46,898 nt of DNA, taken from the NCBI GenBank assembly GCA_964345975.1, contig CAYFSS010000018.1:1-46898 (forward strand). Reading direction: 5' to 3'. Within the stretch, counting starts at the first letter, position 1. Each line of letters begins with the position of its first letter. The notes under the pieces are model-generated. The model was not told where the DNA came from, ran no database searches, and was given only the letters and a program-made list of their open reading frames with translations. The position numbers and the translations under genes are program-made. This DNA comes from CAYFSS01 sp964345975 (GTDB lineage Bacteria > Bacillota > Clostridia > Saccharofermentanales > Fastidiosipilaceae). Shown in pieces: positions 25,336 to 34,276 of the stretch.

Positions 25336-26892
25336 ATGCGAAATAGAAGCAATCATACGTCTGAACCGCGTTCTATACGCCCACCGTTGGAGCGAGTTCC
25401 ACTCCATACAACGGCGGATTACATCGTTGCCGCTAGGCGCCAGAGTCAGGTGTATGTGTTCTTCTTGCTGGTCTTCACGATCCTAGGCATCCTCTTTGTT
25501 ATTTTGCCTAAGGAAGCTCAATCGGATCGGGAGAAGAGGACGCTTCAGCAACGTCCCGTGTTCAGTTTTGAGAGACTTTTCAATGGAACCTTTGCGAGCG
25601 AAGTAGAACTCTTCTATGCAGACCAGTTCCCGGCTCGTGAAGCGCTCATCGGCTTGAATGATAAGATCGAGCACAATCTGTCGCAGATCTTTGCCGGTAA
25701 GGATTCGATCCAAATTGTCCAAGTTGATCGGGGCGAAGGCGCAGGAGGAGGTGTAGCGATTCCCAACGCACCTGCAGTGCAAGCTCCGCCTAATACGGGT
25801 GAGACTCCCGGAAACACAACGGCATCGGGTCCTGCCGGCGATGCCGGAACGACAGCCTCTAATGGAGCGACCGTGAGCGACGTTTCTGTAGCCTCAGATG
25901 CAGCAACGGAGACAGATAATGCAGCTGCCGGTACATCCGCTAACCTTGGCACCGAGCCAACGCAAGAATTACCCAAGGTCGACGTGGGGGAAATGCAATA
26001 CAATTCCGGGCAAGTCATCATCGTCGGTGGCAATGCGATGGAGCTCTTTTACTACAACCGAAATCTCAATGTGAACTATGCTCAACGGATCAATCGTTTG
26101 GCTGAACGATTGCCTGCGGAGAGTACTGTTTCCAGCATCTTCGTTCCTTCTGCGATTGCATTCTACGGTCCCGAGGAGTTCCGCACGGGTGATTATTCAA
26201 GCATCCGGGCTCTGGATACTGTCCATCAAATCCTGCACCCATCCGTCAACTTCATCAACGTATACGATGCGCTTCGCCCTCACGTCGACGAGTATCTCTA
26301 CTTTCGGACGGATCACCACTGGACCGGTCGCGGTGCCTATTACGCTTATAAAGAGTTTGCCCGCTTGAAGGGGCTAGACGCTCGTCCGCTCGAGGCTTAT
26401 GAGCTCAAAAAGCCCGAAGGCACTTTCCTTGGATCGCTGTACAACTATACAAATCAGAATCCTCTCTTGACGCAAAATCCTGACCAAGGTGAATTCTTCA
26501 TTCCGGCAAACACCGTAACCCACACACGCTATTCAGGAGCTGCAATGTCTGATCCTACAAATACCTTGTTCTTAGCCTATGACTTCCCGGGCGACGGGCA
26601 TTATGCTCTCTATGCCGAAGGGGATTATCCCTTGGTCGTGGCCGAGAGCAGTTTGAAAAACGGTCGTTCAATCCTCGTGATCAAGGACTCTTTTGCGAAT
26701 GCTTTCTATCCTTACTTAGTTGATCTGTATGAGAAAGTCTACGTCATCGACCCGCGTTACTTTAGCGACCCCTTGGTTCCGTTTATTGAAGAGCAGGGGA
26801 TTAACGATGTGGTCTTTGTGAACTACACATTCACTGCAGGAATTGAGCAGTGGTATGCCGGTTACGATGAAATCGTTCCTCCCGAAGCCTAA
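25336..26892 (+). CDS. AlgJ/AlgX-like SGNH (DHHW) O-acetyl transfer protein with a low-complexity insert
   Basis: A 518-aa membrane-anchored partner of the MBOAT protein. One membrane segment (about 38-59) anchors it facing outward. The SGNH-type catalytic parts are RTDHHWTGRG (Asp326-His327 region) and VIKDSFANAFYPYL (nucleophile Ser452 in KDSF). NREKRTL-like SDREKRTLQQRPVF and ADQFPAREALI after the membrane segment are family marks. Between about residues 133 and 217 there is an insert rich in Gly, Ala, Thr, Ser and Asn without predicted structure, where relatives are compact. The start at 25336 is favoured by AAAGGA 7 nt upstream; a TTG at 25321 would include the SD site itself. It probably transfers acetyl from the MBOAT protein to a surface polysaccharide. 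Confidence 0.87.
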   Translation: MRNRSNHTSEPRSIRPPLERVPLHTTADYIVAARRQSQVYVFFLLVFTILGILFVILPKEAQSDREKRTLQQRPVFSFERLFNGTFASEVELFYADQFPAREALIGLNDKIEHNLSQIFAGKDSIQIVQVDRGEGAGGGVAIPNAPAVQAPPNTGETPGNTTASGPAGDAGTTASNGATVSDVSVASDAATETDNAAAGTSANLGTEPTQELPKVDVGEMQYNSGQVIIVGGNAMELFYYNRNLNVNYAQRINRLAERLPAESTVSSIFVPSAIAFYGPEEFRTGDYSSIRALDTVHQILHPSVNFINVYDALRPHVDEYLYFRTDHHWTGRGAYYAYKEFARLKGLDARPLEAYELKKPEGTFLGSLYNYTNQNPLLTQNPDQGEFFIPANTVTHTRYSGAAMSDPTNTLFLAYDFPGDGHYALYAEGDYPLVVAESSLKNGRSILVIKDSFANAFYPYLVDLYEKVYVIDPRYFSDPLVPFIEEQGINDVVFVNYTFTAGIEQWYAGYDEIVPPEA

Positions 26893-26928
26893 TTCAGCGA
26901 ACGCTAGATCATCCGAACGTAAAGCAAG

Positions 26929-26962
26929 GTGCCGGCCATTATGGACCGGCACTATGTTGTTT
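26929..26962. terminator. Terminator between the convergent acyltransferase and araD genes
   Basis: GTGCCGGCC and GGACCGGCAC form a 9-bp stem with one bulge, followed rightward by TATGTTGTTT. It probably ends the acyltransferase operon; the leftward tail is poorer. Confidence 0.65.
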
Positions 26963-26979
26963 AAGGGCTTTGGAGGGTT

Positions 26980-27723
26980 TTACTCCTGACCGTAATAAGC
27001 ATTCGGTCCGTGCTTACGTAGATAATGCTGATCGAGAAGAGCCTGTTCGATCCGTTTTGCCTTGGGATTCAGTGATTCTGTCATCCTCGCCATTTCGCAT
27101 GCTGCTTCGAGCACCGATGCATGGAAGACGGCTTCGTGAGCATCCTTACCCCAAGCAAAAGGCCCATGGCCGGCAACAAGGACCGCCGGGGTATTGGCAG
27201 GGGAGATCTTCGTCGCAAAATCTTCTTGTGAAGCAAGTTCAGCAAACCGCTCGATGATCACCTTCCCCGTATTTGTCTCGTACGCAGTCGCCATCTCTTC
27301 AGAGGTAAGAGCACGCGTGAGGGGGACGTCGTGATAGAAGTAATCCGCATGGGTTGTCCCATACGCAGTGAGGTGAAGCCGAGCTTGAGCCCGAGCAACC
27401 GCTTCAAATGAATGCGTATGACAAATCCCTCCGATGGTCTCAAACGCACGATACAATTCGAGATGCGTTTGGGTGTCACTGGAAGGACGGAGATTTCCTG
27501 CCACTTGCTCGCCCGTGGATAGACGTAGACCTACGAGCGACTCCATCGACATCCCGTCATATGGGACGCCACTGGCCTTGATCACCATCAGATCATGTTC
27601 TCGGTCAACTGCACTCACATTACCCCAGGTCCAAAGCACCAGTCCCAGTTCCGGGAGCATAAGGTTTGCATCAAGCACTTGCTCGAACAGTTTGCGATGT
27701 TCTTGGACTACGTTGTCGCTCAT
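26980..27723 (-). CDS. araD: L-ribulose-5-phosphate 4-epimerase
   Basis: A 247-aa class II aldolase/epimerase family member that turns L-ribulose 5-phosphate into D-xylulose 5-phosphate (EC 5.1.3.4). Motifs: LVLWTWGNVSAVDRE, VIKASGVPYDGM, SSDTQTHLELYRAF, the metal-binding CHTHSFEAVARAQ (His102, His104), GTTHADYF, VLVAGHGPFAWG, and the C-terminal YYGQ characteristic of AraD. No signal peptide: cytoplasmic. It is the last gene of the leftward araA-arabinofuranosidase-araD unit, 11 nt after the GH51 gene. It completes the bacterial arabinose route together with the isomerase and the kinase at 32278. Confidence 0.95.
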   Translation of the reverse strand: MSDNVVQEHRKLFEQVLDANLMLPELGLVLWTWGNVSAVDREHDLMVIKASGVPYDGMSMESLVGLRLSTGEQVAGNLRPSSDTQTHLELYRAFETIGGICHTHSFEAVARAQARLHLTAYGTTHADYFYHDVPLTRALTSEEMATAYETNTGKVIIERFAELASQEDFATKISPANTPAVLVAGHGPFAWGKDAHEAVFHASVLEAACEMARMTESLNPKAKRIEQALLDQHYLRKHGPNAYYGQE

Positions 27724-27734
27724 GGTTTTTATTC

Positions 27735-29228
27735 CTATTCCAAGGTGAGCATCGTCCAGCTATGGGCCGGAAGGGTGATGGTGAGCTTGTTGTCCGAGAT
27801 GTCCACATCCTCACCGTTAGTAGGAACGACCTTCTCGGGTTCATCGAACGAGTTTGTTGCCTTGAAATCGTGACCTGCTAAGACTTCGTGGAAGCTCACA
27901 GCCCAATCACGCTCTTCATAGTGTGAGAGATCGATGGAAACCTCAAGAGGCTCGTCGGCTCGGTTGACCATCGGGATCGCTAGGCCCTTATCCGTTGCTA
28001 CGACCGTAGTATCGAGATAGGGAACCTCAGGATATTCTTTAGACTTATAGGTAGGGCAGTCGATGGCGGTTTGGAGCACTTCGCCTCTGGCGTGGTTGGA
28101 AGCATGGAAGTAGGGATAGAAAATCGTCTGAAGGAACATGCGGCCGCCCGTCTCCGTCATGATAGGAGCAATGACGTTGATAAGCTGAGCCATACAGGCA
28201 ATCTTCACCCGGTCTGCATGGCGGAGAAGCGTGATGAGCATGGATCCCACGAGCAGAGCATCTTCGAAGGTATAGATGTCTTCGAGCTGATGAGGTGCCT
28301 GTGACCAGCGCTCAAACGGTGCATTGTCCGAGTGGAACCATACGTTCCACTCATCAAATGAAAGCATGATCTTCTTGTCGGAGTGTTTCTTAGCTGCCAC
28401 AGCATCAGCAATAGCGACGACACCGGTGATGAAGCGGTCAAGGTCGAGCGTCTTCCCCAGGTATGAGGGCGTGTCATTCGTGCGATTGCCGTAGTACTGG
28501 TGTAGCGAGATGAAGTCTACAACATCAAAAGCCTCGCTCAATACTTCGTATTCCCAATCACCAAAGGTTTTCATCCCTATGCCGGATGACCCACAGGCGA
28601 CAAGTTCCAAATCCGGATCATACATCTTCATAATACGACCGGTTTCATTGGCGATCCTGCCATACTCTTTAGCGGTCTTATGGCCCATCTGCCACGGACC
28701 GTCCATCTCGTTGCCTAAGCACCAGGTTTTAATGTTGTGAGGTTCTTCATAGCCGTGAGACTTTCGAAGATCTGCCCAGTAAGAGCCCTTAGGATGATTA
28801 CAATACTCCAAGAGATTCCGTGCTTCTTCAGATCCGCGCGTACCAAGGTTTACGGCCATGATGGGTTCGGTGTTGGCTTTTTTGCACCAATCGACAAATT
28901 CATTGACTCCGATTTCATTGGTTTCCGTGACGGACCAAGCGAGATCTAAGCGATGGGGACGATCCTCAACAGGGCCAATGCCATCTTCCCAGTTATATCC
29001 TGAGACGAAGTTTCCCCCCGGATAACGCACAGCAGGAACATTGAGTTTCTTGACGGCATCGATGACGTCTTGGCGGAAGCCTTGTTCATCGGCTGATTCG
29101 TGCTCCGGATCGTAGACGCCCCCGTAGACGGCACGCCCCAGATGCTCAATAAAGGATCCGTAGATTCTTGGATCGATATCCCCTACTTTAAAGTCCTTAG
29201 TGAACTTTATCGTTGCTTTTTTTGTCAT
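27735..29228 (-). CDS. Alpha-L-arabinofuranosidase, GH51, intracellular
   Basis: A 497-aa GH51 enzyme (EC 3.2.1.55) that releases arabinose from arabino-oligosaccharides. Family motifs: IDPRIYGSFIEHLGRAVYGG, VRYPGGNFVSGYNWEDG, the acid/base Glu174 in CLGNEMDGPWQ, SLHQYYGN, and the nucleophile Glu293 in LSFDEWNVWF. The C-terminal part is the usual beta-sandwich. No signal peptide, so the substrate must be imported, plausibly by the ABC system at 34277-37677. The start at 29228 is chosen because AAAGGGA lies 6 nt upstream; an ATG at 29270 would add 14 residues. It lies between araA and araD, with a hairpin after araA. Confidence 0.95.
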   Translation of the reverse strand: MTKKATIKFTKDFKVGDIDPRIYGSFIEHLGRAVYGGVYDPEHESADEQGFRQDVIDAVKKLNVPAVRYPGGNFVSGYNWEDGIGPVEDRPHRLDLAWSVTETNEIGVNEFVDWCKKANTEPIMAVNLGTRGSEEARNLLEYCNHPKGSYWADLRKSHGYEEPHNIKTWCLGNEMDGPWQMGHKTAKEYGRIANETGRIMKMYDPDLELVACGSSGIGMKTFGDWEYEVLSEAFDVVDFISLHQYYGNRTNDTPSYLGKTLDLDRFITGVVAIADAVAAKKHSDKKIMLSFDEWNVWFHSDNAPFERWSQAPHQLEDIYTFEDALLVGSMLITLLRHADRVKIACMAQLINVIAPIMTETGGRMFLQTIFYPYFHASNHARGEVLQTAIDCPTYKSKEYPEVPYLDTTVVATDKGLAIPMVNRADEPLEVSIDLSHYEERDWAVSFHEVLAGHDFKATNSFDEPEKVVPTNGEDVDISDNKLTITLPAHSWTMLTLE

Positions 29229-29305
29229 GAAGTATCCCTTTCTCATGATGTCTATGCATCTATTTTTCATGTGTACAGACGTTTGTGTGCCATCATCGAC
29301 TTTGG

Positions 29306-29329
29306 CCCCTCAGTCCACTTACTGAGGGG
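29306..29329. terminator. Hairpin between araA and the GH51 gene
   Basis: CCCCTCAG pairs perfectly with CTGAGGGG across an 8-nt loop. It has no U-tract on the leftward strand, so it may be a processing or stabilising structure rather than a full terminator. Confidence 0.55.
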
Positions 29330-29339
29330 TTGAGCGTCT

Positions 29340-30839
29340 TCAACTGCGTTCCGCTAAATCTCTGAGGATTAGTTCTTTCTCCAAAGCATCAAGATCTGTG
29401 TCCTCATTGATATGGACGAATTCAATCCCGAAGTATTCTGCGAAGTCCTTCATTTGGCGAGCCGAGACATTATAGGTTAAAGTCGAATGATGTGCTCCAC
29501 CGGCTTTGATCCAGGCTGCTATACCCGTATGGAAATCGGGTTTGGCTTTCCAGATCGCTCTTGCCACAGGAAGTTTTGGGAATTCATAGGGTGCTTCAAC
29601 CACTTCGATCTCATGGCAAATGAGGCGATATCTTCCACCCATATCGACGAGGGAAAGAAGTCTTGCATCCCCCGGTCTGGCATCGAACACCAATCGTGCG
29701 GGTGGATTCCTATCTCCAATACCAAGGTGATGGACTTGAATCGTGGGCTTGGACTCTGTTATGGCAATGCTGGGGCAGACTTCGAGCATATGAGCTCCTA
29801 GCGCCAGTTCCTTTTCCGGGGTGAGATCGTAGGTGTAGTCTTCGATGAAGGTTGTCCCGGGAAGATAATCATCTTTCCCCTCAAAAGCCTGCTCCATTTG
29901 CTTCATGATGTGCGTGAGCGCTGCTGTTTTCCAGTCGCCCTCACCTGCATAACCGTATCCTTCACGCATCAGATTCTGCGTTGCCAGGCCGGGAAGTTGA
30001 TCCATGCCGTAGAGGTCTTGGAAGTTATTGGAGAAGGCGCCTGCATCTTCTTCGCTAAAGAGTCTCTTCATGGCGAGTTCAAGACGCGCCTGATACCGGA
30101 CACTGTCCATGTCATCGGTGTCGATCTCGTAATATTCTTCATAGATTTCCAGTTGCTTATCGACTTCTTCGTCCGTGACCGCTTCAATTTCTTTGACAAG
30201 GTCACCTGTTGCCCAGGTATTGACTTGCCAGCCGAAACGGATTTGCGCTCCAACCTTATCGCCTTCCGTGACAGCAACTTCTCGCATATTATCCCCGAAA
30301 CGAACAAGCTTGAGATTCTTGCTCACGGCGATGCCATAGGCGCTGCCCATCCATGATGCGAGTTGTTCTTTCACATGATCGCTGTTCCAGTGACCTACGA
30401 TGAGGCGATGTGGCAATCTCATACGAGCCAAGACATAGCCATGCTCGCGGTCAGCATGCGCAGCTTGATGGAGGTTCATGAAATCCATATCGATGGATTC
30501 GTGGGGGAGGGTTTGACCAAATTGGGTGTGGAGGTGGCAGAAGGGCTTTTGTAATGTATTGAATCCGTTGATCCACATCTTGGACGGTGAGAAGGTATGG
30601 CACCAGATCACGAGACCTAAGCAGTCATCGTCATAGTTTGCTTCCTGCACGATGTCCTGGAAACTTTGATTGGTCGTCACGGTCGGTTTCAAGATGAGAG
30701 GTGCCGGAAGGGCGCCGGATAAATTGAGCGTGTCGACGATGTTGCGACAGTTCTCTTCGACTTGTCTGAGGGTTTCCTCACCATAAAGGAATTGGGATCC
30801 GGGAATAAACCAGAATACATGTTTCTTTAGCGACTTCAT
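29340..30839 (-). CDS. araA: L-arabinose isomerase
   Basis: A 499-aa enzyme with the AraA pattern (EC 5.3.1.4, L-arabinose to L-ribulose, Mn2+-dependent; usual size about 500 aa). It starts with FWFIPGSQFLYGEETLRQV, followed by LVIWCHTFSPSKMWI, PFCHLHTQFGQTLPH, ID MDFMNLHQAAHADRE (written here with a break after ID), RLPHRLIVGHW, FSNNFQDLYGMDQLPGLA, and C-terminal KAGGAHHSTLTYN. Cytoplasmic. First gene of a leftward unit with GH51 and araD, divergent from araR. AGGAGG precedes the ATG. Its leader holds a hairpin followed by T residues and its promoter region a palindrome, described separately, so control by AraR is likely. Confidence 0.97.
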   Translation of the reverse strand: MKSLKKHVFWFIPGSQFLYGEETLRQVEENCRNIVDTLNLSGALPAPLILKPTVTTNQSFQDIVQEANYDDDCLGLVIWCHTFSPSKMWINGFNTLQKPFCHLHTQFGQTLPHESIDMDFMNLHQAAHADREHGYVLARMRLPHRLIVGHWNSDHVKEQLASWMGSAYGIAVSKNLKLVRFGDNMREVAVTEGDKVGAQIRFGWQVNTWATGDLVKEIEAVTDEEVDKQLEIYEEYYEIDTDDMDSVRYQARLELAMKRLFSEEDAGAFSNNFQDLYGMDQLPGLATQNLMREGYGYAGEGDWKTAALTHIMKQMEQAFEGKDDYLPGTTFIEDYTYDLTPEKELALGAHMLEVCPSIAITESKPTIQVHHLGIGDRNPPARLVFDARPGDARLLSLVDMGGRYRLICHEIEVVEAPYEFPKLPVARAIWKAKPDFHTGIAAWIKAGGAHHSTLTYNVSARQMKDFAEYFGIEFVHINEDTDLDALEKELILRDLAERS

Positions 30840-30873
30840 TTAATCCTCCTAAGATTACGTTAGATTCAGTCTT

Positions 30874-30900
30874 AAAAAGCCCCAATGGTTTAGGATTGGG
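30874..30900 (-). promoter_or_regulatory. Terminator-like hairpin in the araA leader
   Basis: On the leftward strand CCCAAT pairs with ATTGGG across an 8-nt loop, then GC and five T. It resembles a short intrinsic terminator placed about 35 nt before the araA start. Attenuation is possible, but the stem is only 6 bp. Confidence 0.4.
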
Positions 30901-30943
30901 TTATCTTTACTGTTTAAGATAAACCTTGACCAAAGTTGTTCAA
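30898..30943 (-). promoter_or_regulatory. araA promoter candidate with overlapping palindrome
   Basis: Leftward TTGAAC (30938-30943) and TATCTT (30916-30921) are 16 nt apart. An inverted repeat, GGTTATCTT (30899-30907) against AAGATAAACC (30916-30925), covers the -10 region. Such placement suits a repressor operator, with AraR encoded next door as the natural candidate. The sequence does not match the B. subtilis AraR box. Confidence 0.45.
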
Positions 30944-30979
30944 TTTTGAGAAGACATCTTATGCTTAATTTTACCGAAC

Positions 30980-31008
30980 TTGTATGGAGATTGCCTTCTG
31001 ATTACAAT
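30980..31008 (+). promoter_or_regulatory. araR promoter candidate
   Basis: TTGTAT (30980-30985) and TACAAT (31003-31008) are separated by exactly 17 nt. The predicted start of transcription near 31015 fits either possible start codon of araR. Confidence 0.6.
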
Positions 31009-31079
31009 AGTCTTAAACATGAACAGGAGAAAAATTGTAGGGTATGAATGACAAAGAAGATACATCAGGTGAGCGTCGA

Positions 31080-32165
31080 ATGGGTAAATTTCAACACTTG
31101 GCCGAAGACTTAAGAAAGCTCCTTCAAAGCGGGGCATTCGAAGTAGGAGAGCGCTTCTTCTCAGAACATATGCTGTGCCGGAAATTTGATGTCAGTCGTC
31201 AAACGGTGCGCAAAGCACTGCAGACTCTTGAAGATGAAGGTCTGATCGAACGTGCACAAGGGAGTGGAACTTATGTGAAAGAACTCCTCACCCGTGAGAC
31301 GCGTAGCCGTTCGATGAATGTTGCTGTCATCGTCACATATTTGAGTGACTACATTTTCCCGGTGATCTTAAAAGAAATGGAGAAGGTGTTTACCGCTTCC
31401 GGCTACTTCATGAATCTCTTCTCCACCGGGAATTCAGTGGCGCGTGAACGAGAAATTTTACGGGCGATTTCCAGTAAAGAAATTGACGGGCTAATTCTTG
31501 AGCCAACCAAGAGTGCTTTGCCGAATCCCAACCTCTCTCTGTACCAGCAGATGGAGAAGAATGGGGTCCCTATCGTCTTTATCAATGCAGCATACCCCTC
31601 CTTGGATGCGCCTTTAGTTGCTCTCAATGATCAGGCGGCGGGGAAATTGGCGACGAGGGCTTTGATTGAGAAAAGTCATACCAAGATCGGTGCACTATTG
31701 AAGGCGGACGATCTCCAAGGTCATGAACGTTATGCCGGAATCATGGAGGCCATGTATGAGGCCGGACTCAAGGTCAATGATGAAAACTTCTATTGGTATA
31801 CCACCGAAGATTTACCTTTCTCGCATGATGATGGGCAAACCATTATCGAGCGTGTCAAAGGCTGTACAGGCATTGTGACTTATAACGATAATGTGGCATT
31901 GCAAGCAATGACGTATTTTGAGCAAGCCGAGATAGAAGTTCCCATCGACCTTTCGATCTCAAGCATCGATGACTCCAAGTGGGCCCATTTTGGCAGGATC
32001 CGTTTAACTTCAGTCCATAATCCCTTAGAAGAACTAGGGGAGACCGCTGCAAGGCAACTACTGAATCGGATCGACGATCCACACTATATGGCCGGCGTAC
32101 GATTTGAACCGAGACTCGTGGAGCGCGATTCTATTCGCTCGATGGTGGACAGAACCATCATGTAG
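31080..32165 (+). CDS. araR: Arabinose operon repressor, GntR/LacI chimeric type
   Basis: A 361-aa regulator. The first 67 residues form a GntR-type winged helix (KFQHLAEDLRKLL, FDVSRQTVRKAL, IERAQGSGTYV). The rest is a periplasmic-binding-like LacI/GalR sensor domain (MNVAVIVTYLSDYIFP, EIDGLILEPTKSA, PIVFINAAYPSL, GCTGIVTYNDNVALQA, DLSISSIDDSKWA). This fusion is the hallmark of AraR, which represses arabinose genes and is released by L-arabinose. It is divergent from araA and directly before the kinase gene. The ATG at 31080 is preferred because AGGTGAG lies 6 nt upstream and the domain begins there; an ATG at 31044 would add 12 residues but has a poor SD site. Confidence 0.92.
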   Translation: MGKFQHLAEDLRKLLQSGAFEVGERFFSEHMLCRKFDVSRQTVRKALQTLEDEGLIERAQGSGTYVKELLTRETRSRSMNVAVIVTYLSDYIFPVILKEMEKVFTASGYFMNLFSTGNSVAREREILRAISSKEIDGLILEPTKSALPNPNLSLYQQMEKNGVPIVFINAAYPSLDAPLVALNDQAAGKLATRALIEKSHTKIGALLKADDLQGHERYAGIMEAMYEAGLKVNDENFYWYTTEDLPFSHDDGQTIIERVKGCTGIVTYNDNVALQAMTYFEQAEIEVPIDLSISSIDDSKWAHFGRIRLTSVHNPLEELGETAARQLLNRIDDPHYMAGVRFEPRLVERDSIRSMVDRTIM

Positions 32166-32277
32166 GCAGAGAATAAAACCTAACAAAAGCAATAAGTCAT
32201 CGTTTGATGATGTGGTAATTCATCGATCAATCTAGAGAAATTGAAATGAAGCTATCTATGAAACAAGGAGCAAACGA

Positions 32278-33840
32278 ATGAAGACATATTTAGGCATTGA
32301 GCTTGGATCTACCCGCATGAAAGCCCAACTGATTGATGAGCACGGAAATCCCTTAGCCTCCGGAGGTTATGCTTGGGAAAACCAACTTATCGATGGGCTG
32401 TGGACTTATCCATTAGACCAAGTATGGGTTGGTCTTCAGCAAACTTATCGTGAGCTTGTGAGCAACTATGAGCAGCAATGGGAAGGCTCACCGGTTATTA
32501 GTGCGATGGGTTTCTCGGGGATGATGCACGGCTACCTTCCGTTTAACCGTCAAGGAGAGTTGCTTGCGCCGTTTCGGACTTGGCGAAACACAAATACAGA
32601 TGAGGCCGTGAAGATCCTGAGTGAGGCTTTTCAGTTTAATGTTCCACATCGTTGGTCCGTGGGTCATCTCTATCAAGCCATGCTCAATGGCGAAGAACAT
32701 GTCCGAGACATTGCATCCTTGCATACTTTAGCAAGCTATGTTCACTGGAAAGTCACGGGGCAAGAGGTCATCGGGGTTGGTGATGCGTCGGGTATGTTCC
32801 CTATCGATACGTCGACGGGCACGTACGACGCTGAAATGCTTCGCAAATTCACTGACTTGGCCAGTGAATATTCTTGGGATATCAAGGAGTTACTGCCTAG
32901 GGTTCTCAAGGCAGGAGAAGCTGCCGGTGTCTTGACAGAAGAAGGGGCCTTGTTGCTCGATCCAAGCGGTAGACTTCCAGCGGGTATTCCCCTGTGTCCA
33001 CCTGAAGGCGATGCCGGGACCGGTATGGTTGCTACGAACAGTGTCGTTCCACGCACAGGAAACGTTTCTGCCGGCACTTCTATCTTTGGGATGCTTGTTT
33101 TGGAACACCCTTTGACGAAATACTACCCGGAGATTGATATCGTGACGACGCCTGATGGTGATGATGTTGCGATGGTTCACTGCAATAATTGCACGAATGA
33201 AATTGATGCCTGGGTCGGGGTCTTGGATGATGCGTGCAAGCTCTTAGGCTTGGATGTCCCGAAATATAAGATCTACGATGTCTTCTATGAGTCTGCCAAT
33301 GAATTATCTGAGAGTGATGAGCCGCCTGTTGTCATGACAAACAACTACTTAGCCGGCGAGCCTATTGTTAAGGTCGATCCCGGCGCTCCCATGATGGTTC
33401 GCATTCCCGGTACCGAATTCGGATTGGCTGAGTTTGCTCGTAGTCAGGTCGATGGTGCGGTTGCCGTCTTGTCGATCGGGATGCAGCTCTTGGAGCAGGA
33501 AGAAGGCGTGACCGTCGATACCCTGGTCGGTCATGGCGGTTTCTTCAAAACAGAGGAAGTCGGACAAAGAACATTGTCGGCAGCTACAGGTGTGCCGGTT
33601 CGCGTCATGGAAACGGCCAGTGAAGGCGGTGCCTGGGGTATGGCCATCCTGGCTGCTTATTTAGACGATGCTGAGGATCGTGACTTCGGGACCTATTTGG
33701 AGGACGTCATCTTTGGATCTGCTAAAAGTCGAACGATCATGGCGACGGATGCAGATCTCAAGCGCTACGCTACGTATTTAGGTCATTACAAGGAGAGTCT
33801 TGCTCTAGCTCAGGCTGCGGGAGCCTATGGCCAAGGATGA
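32278..33840 (+). CDS. araB: FGGY-family carbohydrate kinase, probable L-ribulokinase
   Basis: A 520-aa FGGY kinase resembling the xylulokinase-like ribulokinases found with araA and araD in anaerobic Bacillota. The N-terminal phosphate loop is YLGIELGSTRMKAQLID, followed by FSGMMHGYLPFN, FRTWRNTNTDEA, GVGDASGMFPIDT, PEGDAGTGMVATNS, and the C-terminal LVGHGGFFKTEEVGQRTL with ETASEGGAWGMAILAAY. It would phosphorylate L-ribulose to its 5-phosphate, the missing step between AraA and AraD. It is not the E. coli AraB subtype, so the substrate comes from context. AAGGAG lies 7 nt before the ATG. It follows araR after 112 nt and may share its transcript. Confidence 0.85.
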   Translation: MKTYLGIELGSTRMKAQLIDEHGNPLASGGYAWENQLIDGLWTYPLDQVWVGLQQTYRELVSNYEQQWEGSPVISAMGFSGMMHGYLPFNRQGELLAPFRTWRNTNTDEAVKILSEAFQFNVPHRWSVGHLYQAMLNGEEHVRDIASLHTLASYVHWKVTGQEVIGVGDASGMFPIDTSTGTYDAEMLRKFTDLASEYSWDIKELLPRVLKAGEAAGVLTEEGALLLDPSGRLPAGIPLCPPEGDAGTGMVATNSVVPRTGNVSAGTSIFGMLVLEHPLTKYYPEIDIVTTPDGDDVAMVHCNNCTNEIDAWVGVLDDACKLLGLDVPKYKIYDVFYESANELSESDEPPVVMTNNYLAGEPIVKVDPGAPMMVRIPGTEFGLAEFARSQVDGAVAVLSIGMQLLEQEEGVTVDTLVGHGGFFKTEEVGQRTLSAATGVPVRVMETASEGGAWGMAILAAYLDDAEDRDFGTYLEDVIFGSAKSRTIMATDADLKRYATYLGHYKESLALAQAAGAYGQG

Positions 33841-34276
33841 TGTCAGAGGCATCGTTTCTTGGACCAAAGCGTATTTACTTCATGACCTGATAGATCAAGG
33901 TTTTTAAAAGAAACAAACGTATCAACATTGTTTCAAATATTCAGAGCACTGTTTGTATTTTTCTAGACTGAAATTCATGAACAGGCGTACTAGGCTAAAT
34001 TTATTAACCGCTGTAACCTATAGACAAATTGGACTGATTGATGACTCATCGTTATGCAAACTGGTTTAAAGGCACCTGTTTAAATAGGATCCCATTGGTA
34101 TACATGCCTAAATATCTTAAGGAACCTGTCTGTTTTGGAGATGTGAGTCAATCGCTTTTAAGATATAATTGTCTTCGGTTTCAAATTCTACGGATCAAAA
34201 GCGGTGCGTAAGCATATAATTATTTCCGGTTTCAAAATCTTAGGACTCAAAGCGGAATGATAAAGAAGGGGTGAGC
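33841..34276. other. Control region before the arabinose-side importer
   Basis: 436 bases. The right third carries the duplicated 50-bp element listed separately. The left part is AT-rich without a recognised terminator, although one would be expected after the kinase gene. No ORF or RNA gene is recognised. Confidence 0.45.
34160..34255 (+). repeat. Imperfect direct duplication (about 45 bp, period 50) with a TATAAT in each copy
   Basis: Copy 1 spans 34160-34204 and copy 2 spans 34210-34255. Both run AAG, TATAAT, then CGGTTTCAAA, GGA, and end in AAAGCGG, with about ten differences. The TATAAT boxes are at 34164-34169 and 34215-34220. TGTCTTCGGTTTCA (34170-34183) in copy 1 resembles a CcpA cre site with two mismatches; the copy-2 counterpart has three. 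No clear -35 precedes either TATAAT. It lies 22 nt before the importer's first gene and probably controls it. Confidence 0.75.
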
